Counted from the first letter of the stretch, positions 51,627 through 60,681 are shown. The stretch is 64,000 bases of DNA from Bradyrhizobium sp. 200 (GCF_023100945.1 NZ_CP064689.1:7608001-7672000); one strand, 5' to 3'. Made by a program: numbers and translations. The notes: generated from the sequence alone by a model not told the origin.

Positions 51627-53066
51627 CTACTCGGCCGCAACCGTGTGAGGCGATCGCCAGACCGCGGCCGCATAGAGTTCAGCGGCGAAATCCTCCGCGA
51701 TCGATCCGTTGATGCGTTCCTCGTGTGAAGCGAGGTCGGCCAGGAACAGATCGCGGCTGATCCGCGCCACGATCGCCGGGATATCGCGCTTGAAGCTTGG
51801 AACATCCCCGATCGGCAAGCCAAAGCTGACAAAGGCCGCTGGATTGAAAGCGTGGATGTTCTTCAGGTGGGGCGCGCGGCCAGGCTCCCTTTCCAGATAT
51901 TCATGCCCCGAGCCCAGATAGGGATACGCCGCAAGGCTCTCGTCCTGCTCGTCATCAGGCGGTGTGAACCGATCGCCCCAGCGCAGGATCTCGCCGGCAA
52001 AATCCCGCAATTCGGGCTGCGCAGTGAGATCGACAGTGTAGCCGGTACCGGCAATCGCGAAGTCGAACGCGACCTTGCCCTGCGGCGTGGTCGCGACGAA
52101 CCGCCGCCCCAGGTCGCCTGCTGCCGTCCACGGAGACGCCAGATGAAGGTGAAAGTTGGGGAACTCCACGGCCCGCGAGATTGCATCGGGGGGTGGCGTC
52201 GAACCGGCGCGGCGAAAGCGGATCGCCTGATGCCAGCGCACCGCGTCCGGCAACGAACCGTAATTGTCATAGGCGCCGGGATAGCCGCGGATCCGGATCA
52301 CCGGCAACGAAGCAAGGTTGTCGCGGCGGGCGAACAGATGGACTTCGCGCGCTCCAGCTTCCAGTGCAACGGCAGCCGCGTCGAAGGCCGACGCGGCGCT
52401 GCCCAGCACGGCAATTGACTTGCCACGCAAGGCCTCGAAATCGATCCGCTCCGACGTGTGCGCGTAGCCGGACTTCGGCACGTTCTGCGTCACCACATCG
52501 GGCACAAAGGCGCCGCCGCTGCCAGCAAAGCCGCTTGCCAGGATCAGCTTCCTTGTGGTCTCGACCCGGGTTACCCCGCCCTTCTCCAGATGCAGCCGCA
52601 GATGGTCGCCCGCCGGCTCGATGCGAACGAGCCTTGTGCTATAGCGGACCGGCACACCGACCAGCTTCCGATACCAGTCAAGGTAGGCGGCCCAATCCAG
52701 CCGTGGAATGCGGTCGAGCGCATCATAAGCGGCCGCGCCATGGCGCGCTTCGTACCACGCCTGGAAGCTCAAGCCAGGCAATCCCAGCTCAGGACCGGGC
52801 AAGTTCTTCGGCGTCCGCAATTTATGCATACGCGCGCTGGTGCGCCACACGCCGGCCCTGGCGTTGTCGGGCGCTGCGTCGATAACGGATACTTTTCCGA
52901 TGCCGGCCCGCCGCAGCGCGAATGCGAATGCGCTTCCAGACTGTCCTCCGCCGACGACAACGACGTTGTGATCAACGTCATCGCGATCAGGTACCCAGTT
53001 CTGCGGATCGGGCCCAATCAGGCGGAGCGTCTCGCGGGCGACAATGTCGAGATCAGTTTGCGGCAT
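51627..53066 (-). CDS. FAD/NAD(P)-dependent monooxygenase (FMO-like)
   Basis: 479 residues from the ATG at 53064-53066 with GAGG about 10 bases upstream; an ATG at 53081 is an alternative. FAD motif VVVVGGGQSGSAFAFALRR near residues 39-57, NADPH motif AVLGSAASAFDAAAVALE, and a late FAIAGTGYTVDLTAQPEL like the FATGY signature. The blocks GVWRTSARMHKLRTPKNLPGPELGLPGLSF and FNPAAFVSFGLPIGDVPSFKRDIP are typical of flavoprotein monooxygenases in sulfur-starvation loci. The reaction (S- or N-oxygenation, or carbon hydroxylation) is not determined. It precedes the AtsK-like gene by 90 bases on the same strand. Confidence 0.86.
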   Translation of the reverse strand: MPQTDLDIVARETLRLIGPDPQNWVPDRDDVDHNVVVVGGGQSGSAFAFALRRAGIGKVSVIDAAPDNARAGVWRTSARMHKLRTPKNLPGPELGLPGLSFQAWYEARHGAAAYDALDRIPRLDWAAYLDWYRKLVGVPVRYSTRLVRIEPAGDHLRLHLEKGGVTRVETTRKLILASGFAGSGGAFVPDVVTQNVPKSGYAHTSERIDFEALRGKSIAVLGSAASAFDAAAVALEAGAREVHLFARRDNLASLPVIRIRGYPGAYDNYGSLPDAVRWHQAIRFRRAGSTPPPDAISRAVEFPNFHLHLASPWTAAGDLGRRFVATTPQGKVAFDFAIAGTGYTVDLTAQPELRDFAGEILRWGDRFTPPDDEQDESLAAYPYLGSGHEYLEREPGRAPHLKNIHAFNPAAFVSFGLPIGDVPSFKRDIPAIVARISRDLFLADLASHEERINGSIAEDFAAELYAAAVWRSPHTVAAE

Positions 53067-53463
53067 AACGATCGACCTCATTTGTGGTCGATAAATCGTA
53101 GAAGCGAACGACCGGCAGTCAATGAAATGAAATCAGCGTTGTTTGCGCGAACCGATAATGATCGCGTCGTTGTCGATCTACACGCTGGAATATTTACAGC
53201 GATCGCGGCTTGCGAGTCACGATCCCACGCGTTCCGACCTTGATTGAACACACGAAACGCGAATTCCTGTTGCTTTCGGACGTGACTGACAACGGTGAGA
53301 CGCACACTCACTCCGATTTCGGATCAACGCATGCGTTTCATGCTCGGGTCTTGCGCAACATTGCAAATTCATTTCATCGACATCATCGCGAGCGCAGACG
53401 TAGAGTCCGATGCGTGCCGTTTGACACGCAAGCCGTCAAACACAACGGTGATGGATATTGGCA
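53067..53463. other. Divergent promoter region
   Basis: About 400 bases between the leftward FMO/AtsK/ABC operon and the rightward methyltransferase operon. Rightward frames here lack protein texture. No palindrome was judged significant. It presumably holds two sulfur-responsive promoters. Confidence 0.45.
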
Positions 53464-54309
53464 ATGCCGCAGACTGCCGGAGCGATCAGCCTAGAACGCG
53501 ATACGCCCGAACTTGCTCGCAACTATGAACAGGCCGGGATCGTTCAATTTCACCACGGCAAGTTCCTGATCGGTCCGCTCGCGATCAAGGCCGGCGAGCA
53601 CATCCTGGACATCGGCACCGGAACAGGACGGCTTGCCGAATTCGTCGCCAGTCTGGTCGGCTCGCAGGGCCATGTCATTGGGATCGATCCATTACAAAGC
53701 CGCATCGACGTGGCGGGGCTGCGGCAGTCGAAAACGCTGACGTTCGAGACCGGCCACGCGGAAGACCTGTCCCGTTTTGGCGACGGCCAGTTCGACGCGG
53801 TCTACCTCAACAGCGTGTTCCACTGGATCACGGAGAAGGATCGCGCCTTGCGGGAAATCCACCGCGTGCTCAAGCCGGGTGGCAGACTGGGACTGAACGT
53901 TCAGGACCCTTCCAAACCGCACCAGTCCCGGGTTTTGCTTCGTGAGGCCATCGTGCAGACCGGCCTTGCGGATCGGTATCAAGAATCCAATCCTGTTCTC
54001 GGCGCCACGAACGAGCAACTCAAGGAATTGTTCGCGGCCGCCGGCTTCGTCGATTATCGCAGTGACCTGCGATCCCTGATCGATATCCATGCAGACGCAA
54101 ATTCCCTGCTGAAATGGTCGGAAGCGAGCGCCTTCGGCAATTTTCTGGACGGATTCTCAAAATCGGAAAGCGATCAGGTGCGCACAGCCTTCGCCCGGCT
54201 GGTCGAAGTCAAACGCACCCCTGAAGGCCTCAGGCTGGAACGCTATCTGCGCTTTGCGTTTGCGCGCAAAGCCCTCCTCTCTTCCAACGCGCACGGACCC
54301 CAAACATGA
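53464..54309 (+). CDS. SAM-dependent methyltransferase (class I, Methyltransf_11-like)
   Basis: 281 residues from the ATG at 53464. SAM motif I LDIGTGTGRLAEF near residues 46-58, VIGIDPLQSRID with the acidic ribose contact, GHAEDLSRFGDGQFDAVYLNSVFHWITEKDRALREIHRVLKPGGRLGLNV (motifs II-III, in blocks). C-terminal region IDIHADANSLLKWSEASAFGNFLDG may form the substrate lid. It is of the arsenite/ubiquinone/thiol methyltransferase type by fold. Its stop overlaps the monooxygenase start (ATGA, 54306-54309), so the two products likely act in sequence or on one substrate family. The acceptor is unknown. Confidence 0.87.
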   Translation: MPQTAGAISLERDTPELARNYEQAGIVQFHHGKFLIGPLAIKAGEHILDIGTGTGRLAEFVASLVGSQGHVIGIDPLQSRIDVAGLRQSKTLTFETGHAEDLSRFGDGQFDAVYLNSVFHWITEKDRALREIHRVLKPGGRLGLNVQDPSKPHQSRVLLREAIVQTGLADRYQESNPVLGATNEQLKELFAAAGFVDYRSDLRSLIDIHADANSLLKWSEASAFGNFLDGFSKSESDQVRTAFARLVEVKRTPEGLRLERYLRFAFARKALLSSNAHGPQT

Positions 54310-55649
54310 GCAAACGACGGCAGCTTTCCCTCAACTTCTTCATCTATCCGGACGGTCATCACGAAGCTGCCTGGCGTCACAAGGCATCGGCAGCCGACCG
54401 TATCCTTGACGTCACGTACTATCAGGATCTGGCGCAGCGCGCCGAAGCGCACAAGTTTGATGCGGTCTTCTTCGCCGATGGTCCAGCGCTCGCCGACAAC
54501 ATCCGCTACGCCCAGCGTTTTCGGCTCGAGCCGATTACCTTGCTCACGGCAATCGCGTCTGCCACCAAGCGGATCGGCCTGATCGCAACGGCATCGACGA
54601 CCTATACCGAGCCGTACAATCTCGCCCGCCTGTTCGCTTCGCTGGATCACATCAGTGGCGGTCGGGCCGGCTGGAACATCGTCACGACAAGCACACAGCA
54701 GGCGGCGCAGAACTTCGGCTTGCCCGAGCATCCACCACACGGCGAGCGATACGAGCGTGCCAGGGAATATCTGGATGTCATCACGCGGCTGTGGGACAGC
54801 TGGGAAGACGACGCTGTCATCAACGATCCCGCGTCGGGTATCTTTGCCGATACCGGCAAGATCCATACGATCGATCACGTCGGAAAGCATTTTCGCGTGC
54901 GCGGACCTCTCAACATCTCGCGCACGCCGCAAGGCAGGCCGGTTTATGTGCAGGCCGGCTCGTCCGATGACGGCCGCGCCTTTGCCGCACGCTTCGCTGA
55001 GGCGATCTTCACGGCGCACCAGACACTTGCCAGCGCGCAGGAATTTTATGCCGACATCAAGCGGCAGGCCAAATCCTTCGACCGGCACGCTGATCAGATC
55101 AAGATCCTGCCGGGCATCAGCCCGTTCATCGCCAGTACACAGGCCGAAGCCGATCGGTTGCAGGACGAGTTCAACGAATTGATCCAGCCGGAGTATTCGT
55201 TGACCCAGCTTCGCCAGATGATCGGCCTCGATCTCTCGGGCTTCGACCTCGACGGTCCCTTCCCGCGGCATCTGATCGATACAAAGGGCGCCCGTGGCGT
55301 CGCCAGCCGCTTCAAGCTCGTGCTCGACATCGTCGATCGCGAGAAGCCGACCATCCGCCAACTGGTGCAGCGGCTTGCCGGCGCGCGCGGCCATTGGGTG
55401 ATTGCCGGACCGCCGGAAAAGATCGCGGACAACATCCAGGCCTGGTTCGAGAACCGCGCCGCCGACGGCTTCAATGTCATGCCGCCCTGGCTGCCCGGCG
55501 GATTCGACGTTTTCGCCGAACAGGTGGTGCCGATCCTGCGCAAGCGCGGCTTGTTTCGCGAGGAGTACGCCGGAAAGACCTTGCGCGGCCACTACGGCCT
55601 GACGAGACCGGCCAGCGTCTTCTCCAACTCTATCCAGGCGATCGCATGA
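54306..55649 (+). CDS. Flavin-dependent LLM monooxygenase, NtaA/SnaA/DszA type (copy 3)
   Basis: 447 residues. Motifs: AEAHKFDAVFFADGPALADN, IGLIATASTTYTEPYNLARLFASLDHISGGRAGWNIVTTSTQQAAQNFGL in blocks, LWDSWEDDAVINDPASG, QGRPVYVQAGSSDDGRAFAARFAEAIFTAHQT, and the C-terminal GRYVIAGPPEKIADN-like GHWVIAGPPEKIADNIQAW. It is a close paralog of the copy at 39524. It is translationally coupled to a methyltransferase and followed by a MetQ-like binding protein, giving a compact uptake-and-oxidise unit. Confidence 0.92.
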   Translation: MSKRRQLSLNFFIYPDGHHEAAWRHKASAADRILDVTYYQDLAQRAEAHKFDAVFFADGPALADNIRYAQRFRLEPITLLTAIASATKRIGLIATASTTYTEPYNLARLFASLDHISGGRAGWNIVTTSTQQAAQNFGLPEHPPHGERYERAREYLDVITRLWDSWEDDAVINDPASGIFADTGKIHTIDHVGKHFRVRGPLNISRTPQGRPVYVQAGSSDDGRAFAARFAEAIFTAHQTLASAQEFYADIKRQAKSFDRHADQIKILPGISPFIASTQAEADRLQDEFNELIQPEYSLTQLRQMIGLDLSGFDLDGPFPRHLIDTKGARGVASRFKLVLDIVDREKPTIRQLVQRLAGARGHWVIAGPPEKIADNIQAWFENRAADGFNVMPPWLPGGFDVFAEQVVPILRKRGLFREEYAGKTLRGHYGLTRPASVFSNSIQAIA

Positions 55650-55717
55650 TCGGCTGACAGGGCGATCTGCGGATATTCCCTGGTACTCACCCACAACCTC
55701 ACGGGGCTTTTCAAAAA

Positions 55718-56542
55718 ATGTTCAAGAAGACTGTGCTGTCCAACTTCGTTTCGGCGTTCCTGGTCGTCGGCGCGCTTGTGGTGGGAACCGCGCACGCGCA
55801 GGACCCCGCCAAGCCCGAACTCAAGGTTGGCTTCGTTCCCGGCCCCTATATCGATGGGTTCAAGGCCGGCGTTGCGCCCGAGTTGCAGAAGAAGGGATAT
55901 CGCATCCGCTACGTCGAATTCTCCACTGGCCTAGAAGCCAATAACGCCGTGTTCAAGGGCGAGATCGACGCCAATGTCATGCAGCACACGATCTTCCTCA
56001 ATTCGTATAATGAACGCCAGAAGACCGACTTGGCCGGAATCGTCCACGTACCAACCCCTCCGATGGGGCTGTATTCGAAGAAGCACCCGCTGGGCACGCC
56101 AATTAAACCCGGATCGACCGTCGCGGTACCCAACGATCCCGTCAATCTGCAACGCGCGTTGTGGGTCCTGCGCGACCTCGGTTTGATCGAAATTCGCGAC
56201 AGCAAGCCGATCGACGTCACGGAACTCGACGTCATCAAGAATCCCGGGAGCATCAAGATCGTGCCACTGGAGGCAGCCCAGGCTCCACGCGCCCTCGACG
56301 ACGTCGACTTCGCCGCCGTTCAAGGCAATTTCGCGATCTACAGCGGATTGAAACTGACCAATGCCTTCGCGCTCGAGAGGATGACGACGCCTTATATCAA
56401 CGTGGTGGCGGTGAAGCGCGGCAATGCGGAAAGCACGTGGGCACAGGATATTGTCGCGGGCTACAAGTCGCAGACCTTCAAGACGGCGATTCTCTCGAAC
56501 CGGTTCTACGACGGCTTTACCCTGCCGGACTATTTGAAGTGA
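55718..56542 (+). CDS. MetQ/NlpA-family ABC transporter substrate-binding protein (copy 3)
   Basis: 274 residues. Signal peptide FVSAFLVVGALVVGTAHAQ with no lipobox Cys. Mature part: LKVGFVPGPYIDGFKAGVAPELQKKG, YVEFSTGLEANNAVFKGEIDANVMQHTIFLNSY, GLYSKKHPLGTPIKPGSTVAVPNDPVNLQRALWVLRDLGLIEI and DDVDFAAVQGNFAIYSGL. A clear but divergent MetQ. It follows the copy-3 monooxygenase by 68 bases. No MetNI lies beside it, so it probably feeds the MetNI encoded at 35430-37209 or a distant one. Confidence 0.9.
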   Translation: MFKKTVLSNFVSAFLVVGALVVGTAHAQDPAKPELKVGFVPGPYIDGFKAGVAPELQKKGYRIRYVEFSTGLEANNAVFKGEIDANVMQHTIFLNSYNERQKTDLAGIVHVPTPPMGLYSKKHPLGTPIKPGSTVAVPNDPVNLQRALWVLRDLGLIEIRDSKPIDVTELDVIKNPGSIKIVPLEAAQAPRALDDVDFAAVQGNFAIYSGLKLTNAFALERMTTPYINVVAVKRGNAESTWAQDIVAGYKSQTFKTAILSNRFYDGFTLPDYLK

Positions 56543-56674
56543 AGCCGACGCGCGGCTGGTCGTGGTCCCTCGACGATATGACGCCTTGAGCGCTGCGGCC
56601 GCGACATGCCCTGATCGAGTCAGCTTGCAGCTCTCGAGAAGAGCGCTTCGAACAGCATGGCATGCTGCTCGCGT

Positions 56675-57445
56675 TCACACCGTTCGCCAGGGAATGAGCC
56701 TTCGCTCCAGCCAGGTCGCGCCGCGGTCGACGGTGAACCCGACCGTGCCCACCACGATGATACCGAGCATCACGAGGTCCATGTCAAAGCGTTCGCGGCC
56801 GGCGATGATGAGACCGCCGATGCCGGGGCCTGCGGCCATAAAGTACTCCGCACCAATGGTGGCGAGCCAGGCATAGATTAGTGCGAGGTGAAGGCCGGTT
56901 AACAGCGAAGGAATCGCCGACGGAAGATAGACGCAGACGATGAACTGCAGGCGGCTGAACCTGAAAACCTCGCCAACCTCGATGAACTTCTCCGAGGTGG
57001 CATGCACGCCCTCGACCAAATTGAGGATCACCGGGATCGCCGCCGCCAGGGCGATGAACACGACCTTGGCGACCTCGTCAAAGCCGAACCAAAGCGAGAT
57101 CAGCGGAATCCAGGCCAAGAGCGCGATCTGCTTGAGCCCGTTGAACCAGGTCGTGACGATCCGGTCTGCGATCCGCGACAGGCCAAGCACAAGGCCGACC
57201 AGCACGCCGACACCAGCGCCTAGCAGGAAGCCAAGCAGGTCGCGGCGCAGACTTGCCGAAAGCGCATGGACGAGTTTACCGCTGGCGAGCTCGCGCCACG
57301 CGGTGGCCGCGACATGCTCCAGCGGTGGCAGGAACTGGCGATTGACGAGGCCGGAGTGGCTGAAGATCTCCCACAAGGCGAGCAGGAATGCCGGCAGCAC
57401 CAGTCCGCGCCCTACGGTTCTGATCGTGGAAACATCAGAGGTCAT
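56675..57445 (-). CDS. Sulfonate/nitrate-type ABC transporter permease (second of a pair)
   Basis: 256 residues from the ATG at 57443-57445 (MTSDVSTIR). About six helices; LPAFLLALWEIFSHSGLVNRQFLPPLEHVAATAW and the EAA loop EKFIEVGEVFRFSRLQFIVCVYLPSAIPSLLTGLHLALIYAW. It overlaps the preceding permease gene by 11 bases. Two non-identical permeases in one operon imply a heterodimeric channel, unusual for Ssu-type importers, which normally use one SsuC homodimer. Confidence 0.9.
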   Translation of the reverse strand: MTSDVSTIRTVGRGLVLPAFLLALWEIFSHSGLVNRQFLPPLEHVAATAWRELASGKLVHALSASLRRDLLGFLLGAGVGVLVGLVLGLSRIADRIVTTWFNGLKQIALLAWIPLISLWFGFDEVAKVVFIALAAAIPVILNLVEGVHATSEKFIEVGEVFRFSRLQFIVCVYLPSAIPSLLTGLHLALIYAWLATIGAEYFMAAGPGIGGLIIAGRERFDMDLVMLGIIVVGTVGFTVDRGATWLERRLIPWRTV

Positions 57446-58292
57446 TGGTCCGCCAACGCTGCAGCCGGACTTCGACAACCGCCAGAATCTTGTCGCTGGC
57501 AAACCCGATCAATCCGATCACCATCATCGCGACCAGCACGGTATCGAGCCAGAACATCTGGCGACCCCAGACCAGCAGATAACCGAGGCCCTCCGAGGAG
57601 GCCAGCAGTTCCACGCTGACCAGCGCGATCCATGCATGAGTCAAACCGTAGCGCAGTCCGGTGAAGATCGGCGGCACCGCGCCGGGCAGCACTACGTGAC
57701 GAAGCATCTGCAGTGGTGTGAAGCGGAATGTCTCGCCCACTTCCACCAGCGCGCGCGGCACGTTGACGATCCCTGCGCTGGTGTTCATGACGATGGGTAC
57801 AAAGGCCGCCTTGACGATCACGACGACCTTCAAGGCCTCGCCGATCCCGAGCAGCAACATGGCAAGCGGAATCCAGGCGAGCGCCGGGACCTGCGCGATC
57901 GCCGTGAACAGCGGCCGGACGAAGTCGTCCACCCTTTTGGAGAGGCCCATTGCCGAGCCGATCACAACGCCGGCGCCGGCGCCAATGGCGAAACCGTAAA
58001 CCACGCGCAGAAGGCTATAGCTCGCATGCTGCGCCAATTCACCGCTCACGAGCATGTCGCGAAGCGTCTGCAGGACGTCGGCTGGCCGCGGCAGGATTTG
58101 TTCCGGCAGCCAGCCGCGATCGGCGCCGAGAATCCAGACCGGCAACGCGATCGCCGGCAGCACCAGCAGCCAGCCCAGCGCCGCCGCCCGGCGCAAGACG
58201 GCTTCGCCGACGCTGCCGCCGGAAAGACGTCGTGCGCCAGGCACCGACAGCAGCCACGGCCCTTGCTCCGTTTGTAATATCGCGCCGCTCAT
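57435..58292 (-). CDS. Sulfonate/nitrate-type ABC transporter permease (first of a pair)
   Basis: 285 residues. Motifs VLPAIALPVWILGADRGWLPEQILPRPADVLQTLRDMLVSGEL in blocks, and the EAA loop RALVEVGETFRFTPLQMLRHVVLPGAVPPIFTGLRYGLTHAWIALVSVE. It shares the pattern VGExFRFxxLQ with its neighbour, which points to an ancient duplication. Its start overlaps the ATPase stop by 4 bases (58289-58292). Confidence 0.9.
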   Translation of the reverse strand: MSGAILQTEQGPWLLSVPGARRLSGGSVGEAVLRRAAALGWLLVLPAIALPVWILGADRGWLPEQILPRPADVLQTLRDMLVSGELAQHASYSLLRVVYGFAIGAGAGVVIGSAMGLSKRVDDFVRPLFTAIAQVPALAWIPLAMLLLGIGEALKVVVIVKAAFVPIVMNTSAGIVNVPRALVEVGETFRFTPLQMLRHVVLPGAVPPIFTGLRYGLTHAWIALVSVELLASSEGLGYLLVWGRQMFWLDTVLVAMMVIGLIGFASDKILAVVEVRLQRWRTNDL

Positions 58293-59140
58293 GACGCGGT
58301 CCTTGCTGCGATAGGCCCTCGCGCCGCATTCGCACCGTCATCCCCGAGCGTTCGCAGCACCCCATTGCGAATGCGGACCAGATCGTCGTCGCTCCGCTCC
58401 CGCGGCCGTGGCGCCCTGATGTCGAAGATGCGCGAGATCCGGCCCGGACGCGGCGCCAGCACGACGACGCGATCGCCGAGAAAAACCGCTTCGTCGACGT
58501 CGTGGGTGACCAGAATCATGGTGATCTTCTCATGCGCCCAAATCCGCTGCAGCTCGATCTGCAGCCGCGCGCGGGTGAGCGCATCCAGCGCGCCGAACGG
58601 CTCATCCAGCAGCAGCAGGCGCGGCCGATTGACGAGGCCGCGCGCGATTGCCGTCCGTTGCGCCATCCCGCCGGAGAGTTGATGCGGATATGCGTCGGCG
58701 AAGCCATCCAGGCCGACCAGGGTAATGTGAGCCGCGATGGACTCCCGTTTGGCGCTTTCGCTAATTGGGGCATTCTTCAACCCGAGCGCGATGTTCTGCC
58801 AAACCGTCGCCCAGGGAAATAGCCGCGGCTCCTGGAAGACGATGCCGCGGTCGAGACTCGTACCGGTGATCGACTCACCGTCCTGGTTAATGCTGCCGCG
58901 GTAGTCTCGCTCGAGTCCCGAGATCAATCGGAGCAGCGTCGACTTGCCGCAGCCGCTTGGTCCGAGAATCGACATGAACGCACCGGCTGCGACATCGAGA
59001 GAGACGTCGTGCAACACCTCGATCGGGGCGCCATTTACCCTGTATGACTTGGAGACGTTGCGTACTTCAAGTCGCCCGCGGCCGAGCGCCGGCGTTTCGG
59101 CTGGTACGGCAGCCTCGACCGTCTGAAGTTCAGTGCTCAT
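58289..59140 (-). CDS. Sulfonate/nitrate-type ABC transporter ATP-binding protein
   Basis: 283 residues. Walker A GPSGCGKST, Q-loop FQEPRLFPWATVWQNIALGL, signature LSGGMAQRTAIARGL, Walker [14 protein letters not shown]-loop VTHDVDEAV. SsuB/TauB-like. It overlaps the substrate-binding-protein stop by 4 bases (59137-59140). It serves the two permeases downstream. Confidence 0.94.
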   Translation of the reverse strand: MSTELQTVEAAVPAETPALGRGRLEVRNVSKSYRVNGAPIEVLHDVSLDVAAGAFMSILGPSGCGKSTLLRLISGLERDYRGSINQDGESITGTSLDRGIVFQEPRLFPWATVWQNIALGLKNAPISESAKRESIAAHITLVGLDGFADAYPHQLSGGMAQRTAIARGLVNRPRLLLLDEPFGALDALTRARLQIELQRIWAHEKITMILVTHDVDEAVFLGDRVVVLAPRPGRISRIFDIRAPRPRERSDDDLVRIRNGVLRTLGDDGANAARGPIAARTAS

Positions 59141-60228
59141 TGACCGACCGCGAGCGGCTTTCCACCCGCGTCGTATTCCGGCCAGTACTGAACCAGCCCC
59201 TGCTCCTTCAGAGCGGCATCCAGGAACGAACGATCGAACCAGCCGTCGACATTGACGTCGCGGCGAAGCAATCCGAACTCCTTGGCCTGCTTGGCCTGGA
59301 AGCGGTAGCTCTCAATGATCGATGCGTCGATGATCGGCGAATTCCGGTAGTTCAGTTGCTGTCCGGAGAAATCATAGCGGTAGCCCGATGCGGGAAAGCC
59401 GGTACGCGACGAGATTTCGAAGAACGCTTCACGATTGGCCTCTTCCGACGACCAGCGCGCCGCGCGGACGATCGCCGAGACGATCTTTTGCGTGATGTCG
59501 GGATGCGCCTTGATGAACGCCTCCTGCCCGATCAGTGTGGAATGGCGCTCATAGGCTGGATTGTCGCCTTTGGTGGTGTAAATGATCTCCACGATGTTCT
59601 TCTCGGCAAGGCCGGCGAGCGGAAAATTTCCGAAGGCGGCATCGATGTCCCGCGCCGTCAAGGCTGCATTCGTGGTCGCAGTATCCATGTTGATGACCTG
59701 AACATCCCTCTCCTGCAGGCCATTACCGTTGAGCACCTTCACGGCGGCGAGGTGGTTGTTGGTGCCGCGGAAGATCGACACCTTGCGACCGCGCAGGTCG
59801 GAGACCTTCCGCACCGGCGACCCCACTGGCACCGCAAGATATATCGGCGCGTGCGCGCCCGAGGCGAGTAGTATCTTCGTCTTCAGGCCGTTGGCCCGCC
59901 CGATGATCTGCGGCAGGTCACCCTGAAGCGCGAAATCGAGCTGGTTGTTGGCAAAGGCTTCGTTGACGGCAGGACCTGCGCCTTTGAAGAAGTACCACTC
60001 GACCCTGACTTCGGGACGATCGGGCAACTCCTGGTCGAGGTATCGTTCGGAGTGAACCACCGCCGCCGAGGAACCGCCGGAGAATTGACGATTGTCGGCT
60101 CCAACAGAAGCAAACCCGATCCGTACCGTGATCGGCTCGGCAGCCCCTGCCGGAGCAACCATACCAAGCGCGCCGACCGCGAGCGTTACCGCCAGCATCC
60201 GATGAAGCGTGTTGCGCCTTGTGGTCAT
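59137..60228 (-). CDS. Sulfonate-type ABC transporter substrate-binding protein (SsuA-like)
   Basis: 363 residues with a Sec signal (MLAVTLAVGALGMVAPAGAAE). SsuA/NMT1 features: VRIGFASVGADNRQFSGGSSAAVVHSERYLDQEL, FKGAGPAVNEAFANNQLDFALQGDLPQIIGRANGLKTKILLASG in blocks, and DLRGRKVSIFRGTNNHLAAVKVLNGNGL. It is the first gene of a four-gene importer operon (binding protein, ATPase, two permeases). The ligand is probably an aliphatic or aromatic sulfonate, by family only. Confidence 0.92.
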   Translation of the reverse strand: MTTRRNTLHRMLAVTLAVGALGMVAPAGAAEPITVRIGFASVGADNRQFSGGSSAAVVHSERYLDQELPDRPEVRVEWYFFKGAGPAVNEAFANNQLDFALQGDLPQIIGRANGLKTKILLASGAHAPIYLAVPVGSPVRKVSDLRGRKVSIFRGTNNHLAAVKVLNGNGLQERDVQVINMDTATTNAALTARDIDAAFGNFPLAGLAEKNIVEIIYTTKGDNPAYERHSTLIGQEAFIKAHPDITQKIVSAIVRAARWSSEEANREAFFEISSRTGFPASGYRYDFSGQQLNYRNSPIIDASIIESYRFQAKQAKEFGLLRRDVNVDGWFDRSFLDAALKEQGLVQYWPEYDAGGKPLAVGQ

Positions 60229-60681
60229 GACTGGATCCCTTGCAGTGCCGTTCCATTGAGCCGCAAGCGCACGAGATGTGCAATCTCACAGATTTTCATA
60301 GTTGAGGCGGTTGTCGCTACGGCTCTTCTTCGGATGCTGCGAATAGTGAAAGAATAATGCTGAAGGCATTCCTGCCGCTGCTGGATCGATCCAGCGATCG
60401 GCGAATCTGCCGTTGAGTCCTCCGGTGCCGGTCGTACCGTGTAGCTGCGCCAATTTTTTTCCTTGCGTGCGTTTCGATCTCATCGCTCTCATTCGACCGA
60501 GCGGTCGGGTTGCCCGCTTCGATGAAAAAACGAATTCGCTCTCTCACGGATGGTTACGCGAGAAGAAGTCCAGTTCGTGCGCAGAATCTTTGGCATACGA
60601 ATTCAGTGAGCAGTGTGAGGGTGCGTGTTACCGTTCGCATCATAATGCCCGCCGGGCCACAACCTAAATCAAGGTGCGCGA
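60229..60681. other. Divergent promoter region with a short palindrome
   Basis: About 450 bases between the leftward transporter operon and the rightward haloperoxidase-like gene. At 60494-60507 cgaccg and cggtcg flank a 2-base centre; the surroundings (ttcgaccg) recall operator site 2 at 1995-2018 but the match is limited. No other feature was recognised. Confidence 0.4.

Noticed and set aside
60494..60507. A fourth copy of the aromatic-cluster TetR operator
   Set aside because: The dyad is short and matches only the ttcgaccg half of site 2; the CGTTCG core is missing.
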